Assembly (NCBI GenBank): GCA_022600195.1
Contig: JAHZKX010000043.1
Location: 49,571-113,570, forward strand
Length of the DNA: 64,000 nucleotides
Origin: Planctomycetota bacterium
GTDB lineage: Bacteria; Planctomycetota; Planctomycetia; Planctomycetales; Planctomycetaceae
Reading direction: 5' to 3'
Under the pieces are notes generated by a model. That model saw only the letters and a program-made list of their open reading frames with translations. It had not been told where the DNA came from and searched no databases. This document shows positions 45,152-55,096 of the stretch, in pieces (within the stretch, counting starts at the first letter, position 1; each line of letters opens with the position of its first letter). The translations under genes and the position numbers were made by a program.

Positions 45152-47923
45152 CTATTTCTTCAAACTGCCAGAGATAACAATCACCAGATCTTCAGGATTG
45201 ATATATTTCCCAAATGCCTGCTGTGCTGCTTCCGCAGTTACAGCGTTGATATTTTGCTCCAGCTTCGAATAGTAGGTCATATCGCGTTTCGCGAATAAAT
45301 TCGTTGACAAAATCGAAGCCAATGAAGCATCACTGGTACGAGAGACTTCCTGTCTTTCCAGAAAACCTTTCTGTGCATTGGCCAATTCTTCTTTCGTAAT
45401 TCCTTTCGAAATCAACAGCGCCAATTCTTCCTTAATGGCAGTCTCCACTTTTTTCATGTTATCAGGATTACAACTGGCATAAAGTGAAATCGAACCGCGA
45501 TCATCCACCGTACCCGCATGAATAAATGCCCCCACTCCATAAGCGAGTCCTTCTTTCTGTCGTACGCGATCTCCTAATCGAGAAGAGAGGCCACTTGAAC
45601 CAAGTACAGAACCGGCAACCACCAGATCCGGATATTCCGGTGCGCTCGTATTCATGGGAAAAGTCAAACCCGCAAAATAGAAGGCGTTCGCTTTATCGGG
45701 TATGATAATTTCTTCTGTTTTTCCCGGTATCTTATGTGCCATCGAGGGAATATGCTGATATGAGGCTTTCGAATCCCAGTTTTCCAACATGGAATTGAGC
45801 TGTGTAAAGACTTCCTCTTCAGAAAAATCGCCGACCACCGCAATTTCACCCACCGAAGCACCTATAAAGTTCTCATAGAGTGATTGCAGATCGCTTTGCG
45901 ATAATGCTTTGATGCGTTCGATCTCCTGATCGATGTCCGGCACATAGCGGGGATCTTCAGGAGCATAGGGGCGCAGTTGACGCCGAACCGAGAGAATGGC
46001 CCGCGATTGTGGATCGGTCTTCTGTTTTTCCATCCCCGCGATCTGCTGTGACTTCATGACTTCCAGTTCCGCAGCAGGCAGAGTTGGTTCGCGCAGAATC
46101 AGTTTCAGAATTCCCAATACTTTCCCGAGATTCTCGCCACGTGTTTTGATGGAAACGCTTAATTCGCCGGGAGAACCGGAAATGCTTAACTGGGCACGCA
46201 ATTTATTCAGCTCATCTTCAATTTCCTGACGTGTTTTGCTTTTCGTCCCCCGTTTCATCACAGCAGGTAGAAATTCACAGGCAGTTCGTTTTCCCTGTAA
46301 ATTTTCCAGATTTCCATACCGTAGAGTCATCTTCAAATTGACTTCGGCTCCGCGTGTTTTCTTGGAAAGTAATGCGACCTTCACACCACTTGAAAGTGTT
46401 TTGACCGTTGTCCTTTTATCAATATTTTCTGGTGAGACATCAAAGTCTTCCCCTTTCGCTACCGTTTCGCGGCCTTTGTAGTCGCCGATTATTTTTGCGA
46501 TATCATCAATCTGAGGAATGGTCACTTTCTGACTTTTCTCCACGGGAACAAAGATCCCCACGGTACGATTATTTTCTTTCAGGTACTGGTCAGCCACGCG
46601 TTTGACATCTTCGGGAGTGACTTTCTCCAGCGCATCGCGATAGAGAAAACGTAGCCTCCAGTCTCCCATCGACACCCATTCAGTCAGCTCGACTGCCAGA
46701 CGGGAACTGTTATTCTCACCCTGTTCATATTGTTTTAGCAACTTTTCTTTGGCACGCGTTACATTTTCAGCTGAGATCCCCTTATCCATGACATTCTGTA
46801 GCGTGTCAAACAGAATCCCCAGAATCACTTGTGGATCATTTCCTTTGATGACTTCAGCCTGTAATCGTAAAACACCCGGATCATGCAACGCATAGAGCGA
46901 GCCGGAAACCCGGGAGGCTTTCTTGGTTTTCACCAGCGCCTGATAAAGCACACCTGAGGGATCATCGGTGAGCGCCGTTTCCAGTACATCCAGTGCAGCC
47001 ATGTCTTTATGAGCGGCAGCTGGAATATGATAGGCCACTCCCACAACAGGGACTTCCCCGATGCGTCGCAGTGTGACGACTCGCTCTCCTTCCTGCGGTG
47101 GTTCTTCGGTATAGGTCGCATCCAGTTTCCGCTCTGGTCGTGGAATGGTACCAAAATACTTATTGATCAGTGTCAGCGCTTTTTCCTGATCAAACTTTCC
47201 GACCACAATCAAAACCGCGTTATCCGGTTGATAATATTTTTTGTAGAAACTTTTCAAGCGATCAATGGGAACTCGTTCGATATCGGCTCGGTTACCAATC
47301 GTTGATTTACCATAATTATGCCAGTTAAATGCTGAAGACATAATTTTTTGCATCAGCATCCGCGAGGGACTATTTTCGCCGCGTTCGAATTCATTACGTA
47401 CAACCGTCATTTCAGAAGCCAGGTCTTCGGCTTTGACATAACTGTTCATCATCCGATCTGATTCCAGCTTCAGAGCGAACTCCAGATTATCCTCACTGGC
47501 GGGTAGTGTTTCGTAATAGTTCGTGCGGTCGTACCAGGTAGTCCCGTTAAAATTGGCACCGCGGGCCTGCAATTCTTTGGGAATATTTTTGTGAGTGGGA
47601 GTTCCCTTGAACAACATATGCTCCAGCAGGTGGGCCATACCAGTTTCGCCATAACCTTCATGACGAGAGCCAACAAGTAACGTCAAATTCACGGTAACCT
47701 TGGGGCTCGAAGGATCGGGAAACAACAGAACTTTCATCCCGTTTTCCAGCGAGTATTCTGTAATGCCTTCTACGGTCCGAACTTTTTCTGGTGCAGCAGG
47801 GGCATCGGCGGCTGAAAGAATTGTCTGGGAACTAAAGCTCATGACGGTAAATACCCCTGCGATTAAACTCCATTTAATTTGTTTCATCATCCGAAAACTC
47901 GCTCCACTTGAGAGGGTAAGCAT
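45152..47923 (-). CDS. M16-family zinc peptidase, double-domain
   Basis: This encodes 923 residues with a signal peptide (MKQIKWSLIAGVFTV onward, ending near SAADA). The inverted zinc motif HLLEH is near residue 96 (MAHLLEHMLFKGTP), with the third ligand in VVRNEFERGEN about 75 residues on. The second half is a degenerate M16 repeat with GDFSEEEV, GLSSRLGDRVRQKEGLAYG and no HxxEH, as expected. It would degrade peptides in the periplasm. The ATG at 47923 (AAGGA 9 bases up) is kept; an ATG at 47890 would also fit, with the signal peptide starting directly. Confidence 0.92.
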   Translation of the reverse strand: MLTLSSGASFRMMKQIKWSLIAGVFTVMSFSSQTILSAADAPAAPEKVRTVEGITEYSLENGMKVLLFPDPSSPKVTVNLTLLVGSRHEGYGETGMAHLLEHMLFKGTPTHKNIPKELQARGANFNGTTWYDRTNYYETLPASEDNLEFALKLESDRMMNSYVKAEDLASEMTVVRNEFERGENSPSRMLMQKIMSSAFNWHNYGKSTIGNRADIERVPIDRLKSFYKKYYQPDNAVLIVVGKFDQEKALTLINKYFGTIPRPERKLDATYTEEPPQEGERVVTLRRIGEVPVVGVAYHIPAAAHKDMAALDVLETALTDDPSGVLYQALVKTKKASRVSGSLYALHDPGVLRLQAEVIKGNDPQVILGILFDTLQNVMDKGISAENVTRAKEKLLKQYEQGENNSSRLAVELTEWVSMGDWRLRFLYRDALEKVTPEDVKRVADQYLKENNRTVGIFVPVEKSQKVTIPQIDDIAKIIGDYKGRETVAKGEDFDVSPENIDKRTTVKTLSSGVKVALLSKKTRGAEVNLKMTLRYGNLENLQGKRTACEFLPAVMKRGTKSKTRQEIEDELNKLRAQLSISGSPGELSVSIKTRGENLGKVLGILKLILREPTLPAAELEVMKSQQIAGMEKQKTDPQSRAILSVRRQLRPYAPEDPRYVPDIDQEIERIKALSQSDLQSLYENFIGASVGEIAVVGDFSEEEVFTQLNSMLENWDSKASYQHIPSMAHKIPGKTEEIIIPDKANAFYFAGLTFPMNTSAPEYPDLVVAGSVLGSSGLSSRLGDRVRQKEGLAYGVGAFIHAGTVDDRGSISLYASCNPDNMKKVETAIKEELALLISKGITKEELANAQKGFLERQEVSRTSDASLASILSTNLFAKRDMTYYSKLEQNINAVTAEAAQQAFGKYINPEDLVIVISGSLKK

Positions 47924-48023
47924 TTTTAATTGTCCTTAACTCAACGGTGTCTCATGACTCATGCCGAAATTATAGGTAATTCATTAAAGGTCAACAATCA
48001 ATGACTGTCAGAAATCACTCAGT

Positions 48024-48953
48024 TCACCTCGATTTACTCGCTTGATTTAAAAAGGTGGATCCGATTCCCAACGCCATTCCAGTGCCCAGTCCAAATCCAT
48101 GTGCCATGTTGGCAATAGATCCCACGAAACCTGTCATACACAGAAAAAACCATCCGATGAGAATAAACACCATATTGGGAGGCACATGGAAAGTGGATTT
48201 CGGGTCATACTTGCTTTTCATCCACATATAACCAAACATTCCATAGACCACCCCCGATAAGCCTCCGAAGCCAGGACCAGTCCAATAATATTGCGCAACA
48301 TTGGATGGTATTGCCGTCACCAATACCAGTAATACCAGTTTGGTACTACCGCGATTCATTTCAATCGCGCCTCCCAGTTGATACGTCATGAAACAGTTGA
48401 ACAATAAATGTAATGGTAGCCCGTTCGCGCCACTAAAATGGATAAAAATGGGGGTCACCAACCTCCAGATTTCTCCCGCGCGCACTTCCATCAGAGGTGA
48501 TTTCGAAAAACTGATCATATTGCCTGAGACTTTAAAGGTGCAGATACTCAATGCCTGCCTGATCTGATCTCCATATTCACTCGTCTGCAAAAAGAGATAG
48601 ACAACCACACTGATGCCGATCAGCATCGAAGTCACCGGGCAACGACTGGTAAACGGGCGATTCCAGGTCTCGCGGACATTGACCTGTTTCTTGACCACTT
48701 CACGCGCTTTTTTGATCTTTTCATCACGAATCGCGGCGGCTTCGCGCGAAACGTGCAGATATTGTTCTGCTTCCGGCTTCTCTAAAAATTCGGCCAATGC
48801 GGCCTTGGCCTGTTCGACGTCATCTTCATCATAAACCCAGACCGTCCATTGATCGGACGAGGACTCGACAGTGACGCCGATTCCCTTCGTCAGCATATAG
48901 TCTTCAAAACGCTTTGCCTGCTGCTCTGAAAGGAGCGAGCCAATTTTTCTCAT
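48024..48953 (-). CDS. rhomboid-family intramembrane serine protease
   Basis: This encodes 309 residues. A cytosolic N-domain of about 95 residues resembles that of GlpG (EQQAKRFEDYMLTKGIGV). Six membrane segments follow. Motifs are HLLFNCFMTYQLGGAIE, the catalytic Ser in GFGGLSGVVYGMFGY (near residue 228) and the catalytic His in NMAHGFGLGTGMALG (near 286). It cleaves transmembrane helices. It is about 100 bases downstream of the M16 peptidase gene's start and on the same strand. Confidence 0.93.
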   Translation of the reverse strand: MRKIGSLLSEQQAKRFEDYMLTKGIGVTVESSSDQWTVWVYDEDDVEQAKAALAEFLEKPEAEQYLHVSREAAAIRDEKIKKAREVVKKQVNVRETWNRPFTSRCPVTSMLIGISVVVYLFLQTSEYGDQIRQALSICTFKVSGNMISFSKSPLMEVRAGEIWRLVTPIFIHFSGANGLPLHLLFNCFMTYQLGGAIEMNRGSTKLVLLVLVTAIPSNVAQYYWTGPGFGGLSGVVYGMFGYMWMKSKYDPKSTFHVPPNMVFILIGWFFLCMTGFVGSIANMAHGFGLGTGMALGIGSTFLNQASKSR

Positions 48954-49034
48954 TTGAAATCAATCCATGCCCAAACACGAACGAAGCTGCCTTTCCTCCT
49001 GAATGCAGATTAACCAGTTTCGCTCATGACGATA

Positions 49035-50051
49035 TTATTTCTTCGCCAGGGCAGATAAATGTTTTTGAACCGAATTATGTAATGTCTTGTGGTCTGTCCA
49101 CGGAGCATAATGTGCTCGCATGATAAACCCGTAGGCCTCACCTACTTTATAGTCGGGAATGAACCATTGAAAATCCCACGCGGGATTCTTTTGTCCGCCT
49201 CCCGTAGGTGATTGGGCAAACCAGATTTGATCACGATTTCGAAAAATCTGAGTATAAGAATAATCGCCACTAATACCATAGTACCAGGGCTGTGAATAAA
49301 CATAGTCAGAAGGGTGATTGACAAGCGTCAGTGGAAAATCGGCTGATAATTTCGGAAAAAAGACAGCATTCTCCGGTGGATGTGTGCTATCGACACCATG
49401 CGAGGGTGTTCGGGCGGCAATCAACTTTTCGGGCTGATCGCGTTTTGTTTTTAATTTTCCATAAAAATGAATGCGACGATCTGCGGGTGCCTGCATATAG
49501 CTGGCCCAGAATAATCCGATATAACCATTTTTGAACAGATCGGCGTGCGGAATGCATTCAAACGTATATTCAATGGTGCCATCATCCAGGATCTGATAAC
49601 GACCACAGCTTTCCAGTTTCCAGTTCGGAGTCGGCGCCTGATAGAGTTCGACCGTGTCGTCGGAAATAATCCTGATCTGCATGGGAAATTTTCGCGGCTC
49701 GAATTTTTCCTTAAGGACTGACACGCCATCATGAATATGCTCGAAATTCAACCCGGCAATCGGTGGCACAAACAAATTGTCTTTCTGCCCCGCATACTTG
49801 AGTGATGCCAGGCCGTTATAACCTGCGCGATGTCCGGGCAATTCTTTCGTATTGATCGCGGAATTATCAACGATCACCGCCGTCACGTTACCACGCTTTA
49901 AAACAACCGTATGCTGATCGCTCAATTGATATTTGACTTTGGGATTGGTCAAGCTGGTAACTCCGGGTGCAGCGTAGGGATGTGCTCCCGCCATCAGAGT
50001 GACAGCCATCATTAAAGTTATAATTTTCAACGAATGTTTGAACCAGTTCAC
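49035..50051 (-). CDS. exported protein, unknown function
   Basis: This encodes 338 residues starting at GTG 50051, with GGGGCGA about 6 bases upstream. It has a signal peptide (LKIITLMMAVTLMAGAHPYA). The mature part is beta-rich with aromatic residues (YNGLASLKYAGQKDNLFVPP, GLNFEHIHDG, YIGLFWASYMQAPADRRIHFYG). It resembles secreted planctomycete proteins of unknown role, with a fold that could bind carbohydrate, but no catalytic motif stands out. The trypsin-like fusion gene lies upstream. Confidence 0.75.
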   Translation of the reverse strand: MNWFKHSLKIITLMMAVTLMAGAHPYAAPGVTSLTNPKVKYQLSDQHTVVLKRGNVTAVIVDNSAINTKELPGHRAGYNGLASLKYAGQKDNLFVPPIAGLNFEHIHDGVSVLKEKFEPRKFPMQIRIISDDTVELYQAPTPNWKLESCGRYQILDDGTIEYTFECIPHADLFKNGYIGLFWASYMQAPADRRIHFYGKLKTKRDQPEKLIAARTPSHGVDSTHPPENAVFFPKLSADFPLTLVNHPSDYVYSQPWYYGISGDYSYTQIFRNRDQIWFAQSPTGGGQKNPAWDFQWFIPDYKVGEAYGFIMRAHYAPWTDHKTLHNSVQKHLSALAKK

Positions 50052-50093
50052 GTAACGTCGCCCCGCTTTCTATGATAGGCAGAATAATTTGTT

Positions 50094-52406
50094 TTAGTCG
50101 GGTTGTTTGACTGTCTCCAGATAGGTTCGGAATTCCTGAATCCGACGCAGGTCAAATCCTTCGGGTGATTTCTCCAGGAGATAGTCGGCATCTACGATCG
50201 CTTCCGTAATGCGCCCCGTCTGATAACGGAGGACCGCGCGCAACCAGCGTTCCTGTAGTAATTCCTCATCAATGGCGATCATGGTTTCGACATAGCGCAA
50301 CATGGATTTGATATCTTCACTATCCCGCGCGAGATTTAGCAAATTTCGCAGCATGCGCTTGATGATCTCTTTCTTAGGTTGAGCTTTTAAAAACTCTTCA
50401 TCGACGCGACCTCCATTCGCTGACAGAATGATGACTCTGGCTGCTTCATCACTCAGAGTTTTTCCCCCTTCGAATACATCTATCAACTGACCTTTTTCAT
50501 CAGTTGAATTCACACGCACCACAAAATGACCAGGCAGACCGACTCCCTCGATATCAAGTCCTAAACGCCGGCCCATTTCCATGTAGAGCACCGCCAGAGT
50601 AATCGGCAGTCCTTCGCGATCTTCAATCGTCTCATTAATATAACTGTTCGAACGGCTGTAATAATTGGTTCGACTCCCATGAAAACCAGTTTCGCGGAAC
50701 AGATATTGATTCAATGCATCAAGTTTGACTTGTGGCGCCGCTTTGGGAGGTAGTGACTTTTGCACCTCATTCACCATGCCTGATACCTGACTGAGATACG
50801 CTTTTAAATGCACCTCCGAATTATCCAACCGCGCCACCAGCAGGGCGGCTGACAGTAAATCGATATCGGCCTCTTTTTTCCCGGCAAACTGCTTCTTCAG
50901 TTCCTCTCTCGTCGCACGTTCATGAATCGATTGTGCCAACTCCTGCAGACGTTCTGCCTGTTTTTTGAGTAAACGTGCCCGTTCCTGCAAAGCCTGTTGC
51001 GCTCGATTTTGATTCGTATCTTTGACCACCTGCTCAATCAGTGCTTCCAACGGTGGCCGATCCACTCTGAGATCTGCCGTCAAATCAATGATTTTCTGTG
51101 CCGTCTCTTTGGAGGGACGATAGGGGGCAATCCTGGACGCCACCTGAAAGCCTCTGAACGAAGCAACCGTATTCCGAAATTTCGCAAGACCTGCTTTACC
51201 TTCCGTATAACGTTGATCTTTGACTTCAAAGACCTGCACATCATTCACAAAGCATAAAATCCGGTCCGCTTCCAAACGCACCTTTAACTGATTCCATTCC
51301 CCTTCGCGGTAAGCATTGCTTTTCTTTTCCTCCAAAACGCGCCATAAGAAGACATCGGGTCCATCGAAGCGGCTGATGCGCAGATTTTTGTTACTGGGAT
51401 AAAAGCCATAATGCTTGGTGTTTTCATCGGAATAAAAAACCAGACCAGCGGCCCCAGATTCCTCATCCAGCTTCACTTCGACTGCAATTTCATAAGGCAG
51501 CTCCGGCAAGGCTTCCTGCGAGACACATAAAGAACGGCTCCCCAAACCAGCGCCAAATCCATCCACCATAATTCGGCCCGCCCGCTGGCGCCAGCGCGAA
51601 CCAAATAAAGGCTTCCAAATGCGTTCATCCAGTGTGCCAATTGTCAACCAGCGACTGATGGGAACCGGGTTCGGTTTTTCCAGCAATGTTTTCAACGCAC
51701 TGATATTCACCGCATATCCCAGATTTCTGGTCACCGCCGACTTGAGCGTGACGATTCCCTGAACGCGTCCCTGAGAATCCAATACCGGTCCGCCACTGTT
51801 CCCGGGCTCGATGGGAATCGCCAGTTGAATCATGGGTTTGCCATCGATTTCTCTCGCTCCCGAATTCACGCCTTTGACCACACTGTAACGTAACCCTTGT
51901 GGATTACCGAGCACAATCACTTCGGCTCCCTGTTTCAACGAATCGGGTTTTGCGAGAGGAAGCGGTTTCAATGTTTGGGCATCAATTTTTAAAACTGCCA
52001 GATCCATCTGACGATCGGTCGCATAGACCTCTTTGACGTCGTATTTTTTCCCATTTAAAAACTGCACAGAAATCGGCCGCGCTTCGCCAATGACATGTAA
52101 ATTCGTAGCCACCAGTCCGTCAGCGCCAATGACAAAACCGGTCCCGAGCCCTGCCTGCTGTCCATCGCGACCTGCAAATGTAACGGAGACGACGGATTCT
52201 TTCGCATTCGCAGCCAACTCCTCAGCCGTCAAGGGGCGACGGGAATCAATCTGAACGGGTTGGGGACGCTTCGCAACAACCGGCTGTTCGGCATCCTTTT
52301 CCGCAGCGCTGATGATCTGCACAAAATATAATACGAACAAAGCAGACAAAAAAGTGATTGTCCGTCTGCGAATGGTTCGCTCAACCGGAGTTTGACATTT
52401 GACCAT
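50094..52406 (-). CDS. trypsin-like protease fused to LamG-like, SirB1/transglutaminase-like and TPR-like regions
   Basis: This encodes 770 residues from the ATG at 52406 (a GTG at 52421 lacks a ribosome site). There is a signal-like helix (TFLSALFVLYFVQIISAAE), then an HtrA-like S1C domain with His in ATNLHVIG near residue 100, Asp in DLAVLKID near 134 and Ser in GNSGGP near 202. There is no PDZ. A LamG/DUF1080-like beta sandwich (YEIAVEVKLDEESGAAGLVFYSD, GEWNQLKVRLEAD) follows. From about 540 a SirB1-type transglutaminase-like domain (INETIEDREGLPITLAVLYM, GVGLPGHFVVR) and TPR-like helices end it. Likely periplasmic. The combination is unusual. Confidence 0.85.
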   Translation of the reverse strand: MVKCQTPVERTIRRRTITFLSALFVLYFVQIISAAEKDAEQPVVAKRPQPVQIDSRRPLTAEELAANAKESVVSVTFAGRDGQQAGLGTGFVIGADGLVATNLHVIGEARPISVQFLNGKKYDVKEVYATDRQMDLAVLKIDAQTLKPLPLAKPDSLKQGAEVIVLGNPQGLRYSVVKGVNSGAREIDGKPMIQLAIPIEPGNSGGPVLDSQGRVQGIVTLKSAVTRNLGYAVNISALKTLLEKPNPVPISRWLTIGTLDERIWKPLFGSRWRQRAGRIMVDGFGAGLGSRSLCVSQEALPELPYEIAVEVKLDEESGAAGLVFYSDENTKHYGFYPSNKNLRISRFDGPDVFLWRVLEEKKSNAYREGEWNQLKVRLEADRILCFVNDVQVFEVKDQRYTEGKAGLAKFRNTVASFRGFQVASRIAPYRPSKETAQKIIDLTADLRVDRPPLEALIEQVVKDTNQNRAQQALQERARLLKKQAERLQELAQSIHERATREELKKQFAGKKEADIDLLSAALLVARLDNSEVHLKAYLSQVSGMVNEVQKSLPPKAAPQVKLDALNQYLFRETGFHGSRTNYYSRSNSYINETIEDREGLPITLAVLYMEMGRRLGLDIEGVGLPGHFVVRVNSTDEKGQLIDVFEGGKTLSDEAARVIILSANGGRVDEEFLKAQPKKEIIKRMLRNLLNLARDSEDIKSMLRYVETMIAIDEELLQERWLRAVLRYQTGRITEAIVDADYLLEKSPEGFDLRRIQEFRTYLETVKQPD

Positions 52407-52620
52407 CTGGAGCCATCCCACTGAGAGGAAGAAGTTTACCGAGCTATTTAGTTGTGACTATTGTATTTTCCTGAGTGACAGAATGCAAAAAAGAACCCAG
52501 GATTCAGATTCACTCGATAATTATAGTCAAAACGGCAATCACTTGACGGCTCAGCAGTGAGATGACAAGCTGGTTTTCAGGAATTACTAAAAAAACTGAC
52601 TTCGATGAGAGGCAAACCGC

Positions 52621-54060
52621 ATGCACTACTTTCTGAAAGCTATTCTGGCAATAGTGGCAATTTTCGGTCTGGGGAGTCAGTTCGTGGAAGCGGCGTCACA
52701 ACCGAATATCCTTTTCATTTTTACGGATGATCAGGCTCCGTGGGCTTTGGGAGAATCCGGACACCCGCATGCCCACACGCCTCATATTGACCGGATTTTT
52801 CAAGAAGGAGCCTATCTGGTCAATTCGTTCACGACCACTCCGGTTTGCAGCCCGTCCCGTGCGAGTCTGGTAACCGGTCGCTATGGATCCGAATCAGGAA
52901 TTACTGACTGGCTCAATCCCCGCGTCGAGCCGGAACATGGTTTAAAACCGGGAACCGTCACCTGGATGCAACTGCTGAAACAGGCCGGCTATCGAACCGG
53001 CCTGATCGGGAAATGGCATTTAGGTCTGCTAGACAAACAGCATCCCACACAATTCGGCTACGATTATTTCATGGGATTTCGTGGTGGTGGTAACGTTCCC
53101 AAAAATCCAAGACTTGAAGTGAATGGCAAAGAAACGAAGCTGAAAGGATTACTACCTGATCTTCTCGTCGATGATGCCATTCGATTTATCAGCAAAGAGC
53201 AGGGGACTCCCTTCCTGCTTTCACTTCACTTTCGCGCCCCGCACGCGCGTTGGCTGCCTGTTGCGGAAGAAGACTGGTCTCCCTTTGAAAATCTCGATCC
53301 ACAAATCCCTAATCCCGACTACCCCGACCTGAATGTAAAACGGGTCAAAAAAATGACGCGTGAGTATCTTGCCAGCGTAGCCAGCGTCGATCGAAACGTA
53401 GGACGCCTGCTGCAGGAATTGAAACGAAATCAGTTGCAGAAAAACACGATTATCATTTTCTCCAGTGATCACGGTTATAGCATGGGGCATAATGGAATCT
53501 GGCATAAGGGAAACGGGCACTGGGTGTTGAATCAAAATCCAAAGCCAACCAAAAATATTCCCGCAGGCCAGCGACCGAATATGTATGACAACTCCCTCAA
53601 AATCCCCACTGCCGTTCTATGGCCGGGCGTGACTCAGCCGCGACAGGTCATCAAGCAGACAGTTTCCAACCTGGACTGGTTTCCCACGCTCCTGGAGATG
53701 GCGAAGATATCAAAACCCGAGAAATTAACGCTGCGTGGCACGAGTATTGTACCTCTACTGAAAAACAAGAATCCTGAGACCTGGGACAACGGTTTCTACG
53801 CGGAATACAGCACGAAGCATCAGTCAAAAACGCACATGCGCATGTATCGCACGCCAGAATGGAAGCTGGTCAGGGACTTCTTAAACCCAGAGAGAGATGA
53901 ACTTTATCACCTGACAAAAGACCCCGCAGAAGCCACAAACCTGATCGATTCGCAAGACCCGAATGTGATCAAAACCCGTCAGAAACTGCATCAAAAAATC
54001 TTGTCACAAATGAAATTGATCGACGACAAAGTGCTGCTACAGGGAAAGCAGGGACCTTAG
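52621..54060 (+). CDS. sulfatase (formylglycine-dependent)
   Basis: This encodes 479 residues with a signal peptide (LKAILAIVAIFGLGSQFVEAAS). The metal site begins NILFIFTDDQAPWALG. The formylglycine motif is TTTPVCSPSRASLVTGRYG (Cys near residue 76, CxPSR). Further motifs are LIGKWHLG, ISLHFRAPHARW-like FLLSLHFRAPH and FSSDHGYSMGHNG. It hydrolyses sulfate esters, probably of marine polysaccharides, in the periplasm. The Cys needs a maturase encoded elsewhere. GAGAGG precedes the ATG. It is divergent from the trypsin-like fusion gene. Confidence 0.95.
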   Translation: MHYFLKAILAIVAIFGLGSQFVEAASQPNILFIFTDDQAPWALGESGHPHAHTPHIDRIFQEGAYLVNSFTTTPVCSPSRASLVTGRYGSESGITDWLNPRVEPEHGLKPGTVTWMQLLKQAGYRTGLIGKWHLGLLDKQHPTQFGYDYFMGFRGGGNVPKNPRLEVNGKETKLKGLLPDLLVDDAIRFISKEQGTPFLLSLHFRAPHARWLPVAEEDWSPFENLDPQIPNPDYPDLNVKRVKKMTREYLASVASVDRNVGRLLQELKRNQLQKNTIIIFSSDHGYSMGHNGIWHKGNGHWVLNQNPKPTKNIPAGQRPNMYDNSLKIPTAVLWPGVTQPRQVIKQTVSNLDWFPTLLEMAKISKPEKLTLRGTSIVPLLKNKNPETWDNGFYAEYSTKHQSKTHMRMYRTPEWKLVRDFLNPERDELYHLTKDPAEATNLIDSQDPNVIKTRQKLHQKILSQMKLIDDKVLLQGKQGP

Positions 54061-54413
54061 AATCCACCATTTTGTAAAAAAGTAAAAACTGCTATTGCCA
54101 AAAAAAAGCGGGGGAGGTAAGTTTCGGTTCAGCAATCAACAACTCGCCCGGCAGGTGCCGGCCGCATGCTCGCCGCTGGAGGAGCGAGCCTTTGAATAAT
54201 AAAAGAGACGCGACAGCAATAGTTTGCTGAACTGGGTTTGTAATCGAACTCAATCGTGCTTTTGGTTGCCGTTTTCTACTTACCGATATTTTGTGTGAGT
54301 CGGGTACTTGGTGGAACATGCTTCGTTTTGAAAAGCGATGATTCCCCATCCCGTGCAGGCGATTCAAAAGTTAATTCCAGACAAAAATCCACATGACAAG
54401 AAGGAGTCTTCAA
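54061..54413. other. intergenic region before csrA
   Basis: It holds the hairpin-rich element at 54127-54232 and no supported gene. Confidence 0.4.
54127..54232. other. structured inverted-repeat element upstream of csrA
   Basis: GTTCAGCAA (54127-54135) and TTGCTGAAC (54224-54232) bracket about 90 bases. Inside are the hairpins CCGGCAGGTGCCGG (54148-54161) and GCTCGC / GCGAGC (54168-54189), with a GGAGGAG between the arms. It may be an RNA element, a terminator for the sulfatase gene, or a small mobile palindromic element. Confidence 0.4.
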
Positions 54414-54647
54414 ATGTTGGTCTTATCCCGCAAAGTCAACGAATCGATTCAAATCGGCGATAACATCCAGATTACCATTCTGGAAACCAGAAAAGGAAAC
54501 GTGCGTATTGGAATCGCAGCGCCCCGGGACATTCAGATTTCCCGTCCCGAGAAAACCCCCAGAACATTAGCTCCGGAAGTTTCCACACAGGAAGGTCCGC
54601 GTGAAAACTCACAGTATTCACTCGCCTTCTGCGGCAGTATTTCCTGA
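54414..54647 (+). CDS. csrA: carbon storage regulator CsrA
   Basis: This encodes 77 residues from the ATG at 54414 (AAGGAG 8 bases upstream). [20 protein letters not shown], then [17 protein letters not shown] matches CsrA, an RNA-binding dimer that blocks translation at GGA-containing sites. The C-terminal 25 residues are longer than in E. coli and of low conservation. A hairpin follows. The frame is open upstream but the SD fixes the start. Confidence 0.95.
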   Translation: MLVLSRKVNESIQIGDNIQITILETRKGNVRIGIAAPRDIQISRPEKTPRTLAPEVSTQEGPRENSQYSLAFCGSIS

Positions 54648-54673
54648 GAGCGTTAGTGCTTTTGCTGGCAGAG

Positions 54674-54703
54674 TGACGGAGAGCGATTTATCACTCTCCG
54701 TCA
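54674..54703 (+). terminator. hairpin after csrA
   Basis: TGACGGAGAG and CTCTCCGTCA form a perfect 10-bp stem with a 10-base loop. The T tract is weak, with a GTTTTAACTTT 10 bases on, so termination is likely but not certain. It lies 26 bases after the csrA stop. Confidence 0.65.
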
Positions 54704-54850
54704 TGCTGTCGTTTTAACTTTCTGTTTTTCCAGCTTGACGTACCCCTTCAATCGAATCCAAAAATTGATACACAATCTTCTATGCTTACCTAAGATAGAA
54801 TCGATAAAAACAACTCATTACAATTCAAGAGTTTTCCTAAAGGTTCTCTC

Positions 54851-55096
54851 ATGAAGAAATTAACAGAACGACAAAATCAGATTCTAAGCTTCATTCGCGT
54901 CTACACTGCCAAAACGGGCGAGGCACCTACAATACGCGAAATCGGTGATGCGTTTGGCATGAGGTCAACCAATGGCGTTAGTAATCACTTGAAGGCTATA
55001 GAGGCAAAAGGCAGGCTCAAGCGTTTAGGGTTCATACCACGTGGAATTAAAGTCTTGGATAATTTGAACATTCGGTTCTGTGGAGTTGTTTCATGA
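54851..55096 (+). CDS. LexA-like DNA-binding domain without the peptidase domain
   Basis: This encodes 81 residues. The whole protein aligns with the LexA N-terminal winged helix: KKLTERQNQILSFIRVYTAK, then TGEAPTIREIGDAFGMRSTN, VSNHLKAIEAKGRLKR and IPRGIKVL. LexA continues with a cleavage site and Ser/Lys peptidase of about 120 residues. Here the protein ends after 14 more residues. AAAGG lies 7 bases before the ATG. The stop overlaps the ATG of the next gene (ATGA), so the two are translationally coupled. It should bind DNA but cannot self-cleave, so it could be a constitutive or ligand-controlled repressor. Confidence 0.8.
   Translation: MKKLTERQNQILSFIRVYTAKTGEAPTIREIGDAFGMRSTNGVSNHLKAIEAKGRLKRLGFIPRGIKVLDNLNIRFCGVVS

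Noticed and set aside
54092..54367. Minus-strand frame of 91 codons between sulfatase and csrA
   Set aside because: It runs through the folded element and has no ribosome site; treated as chance.
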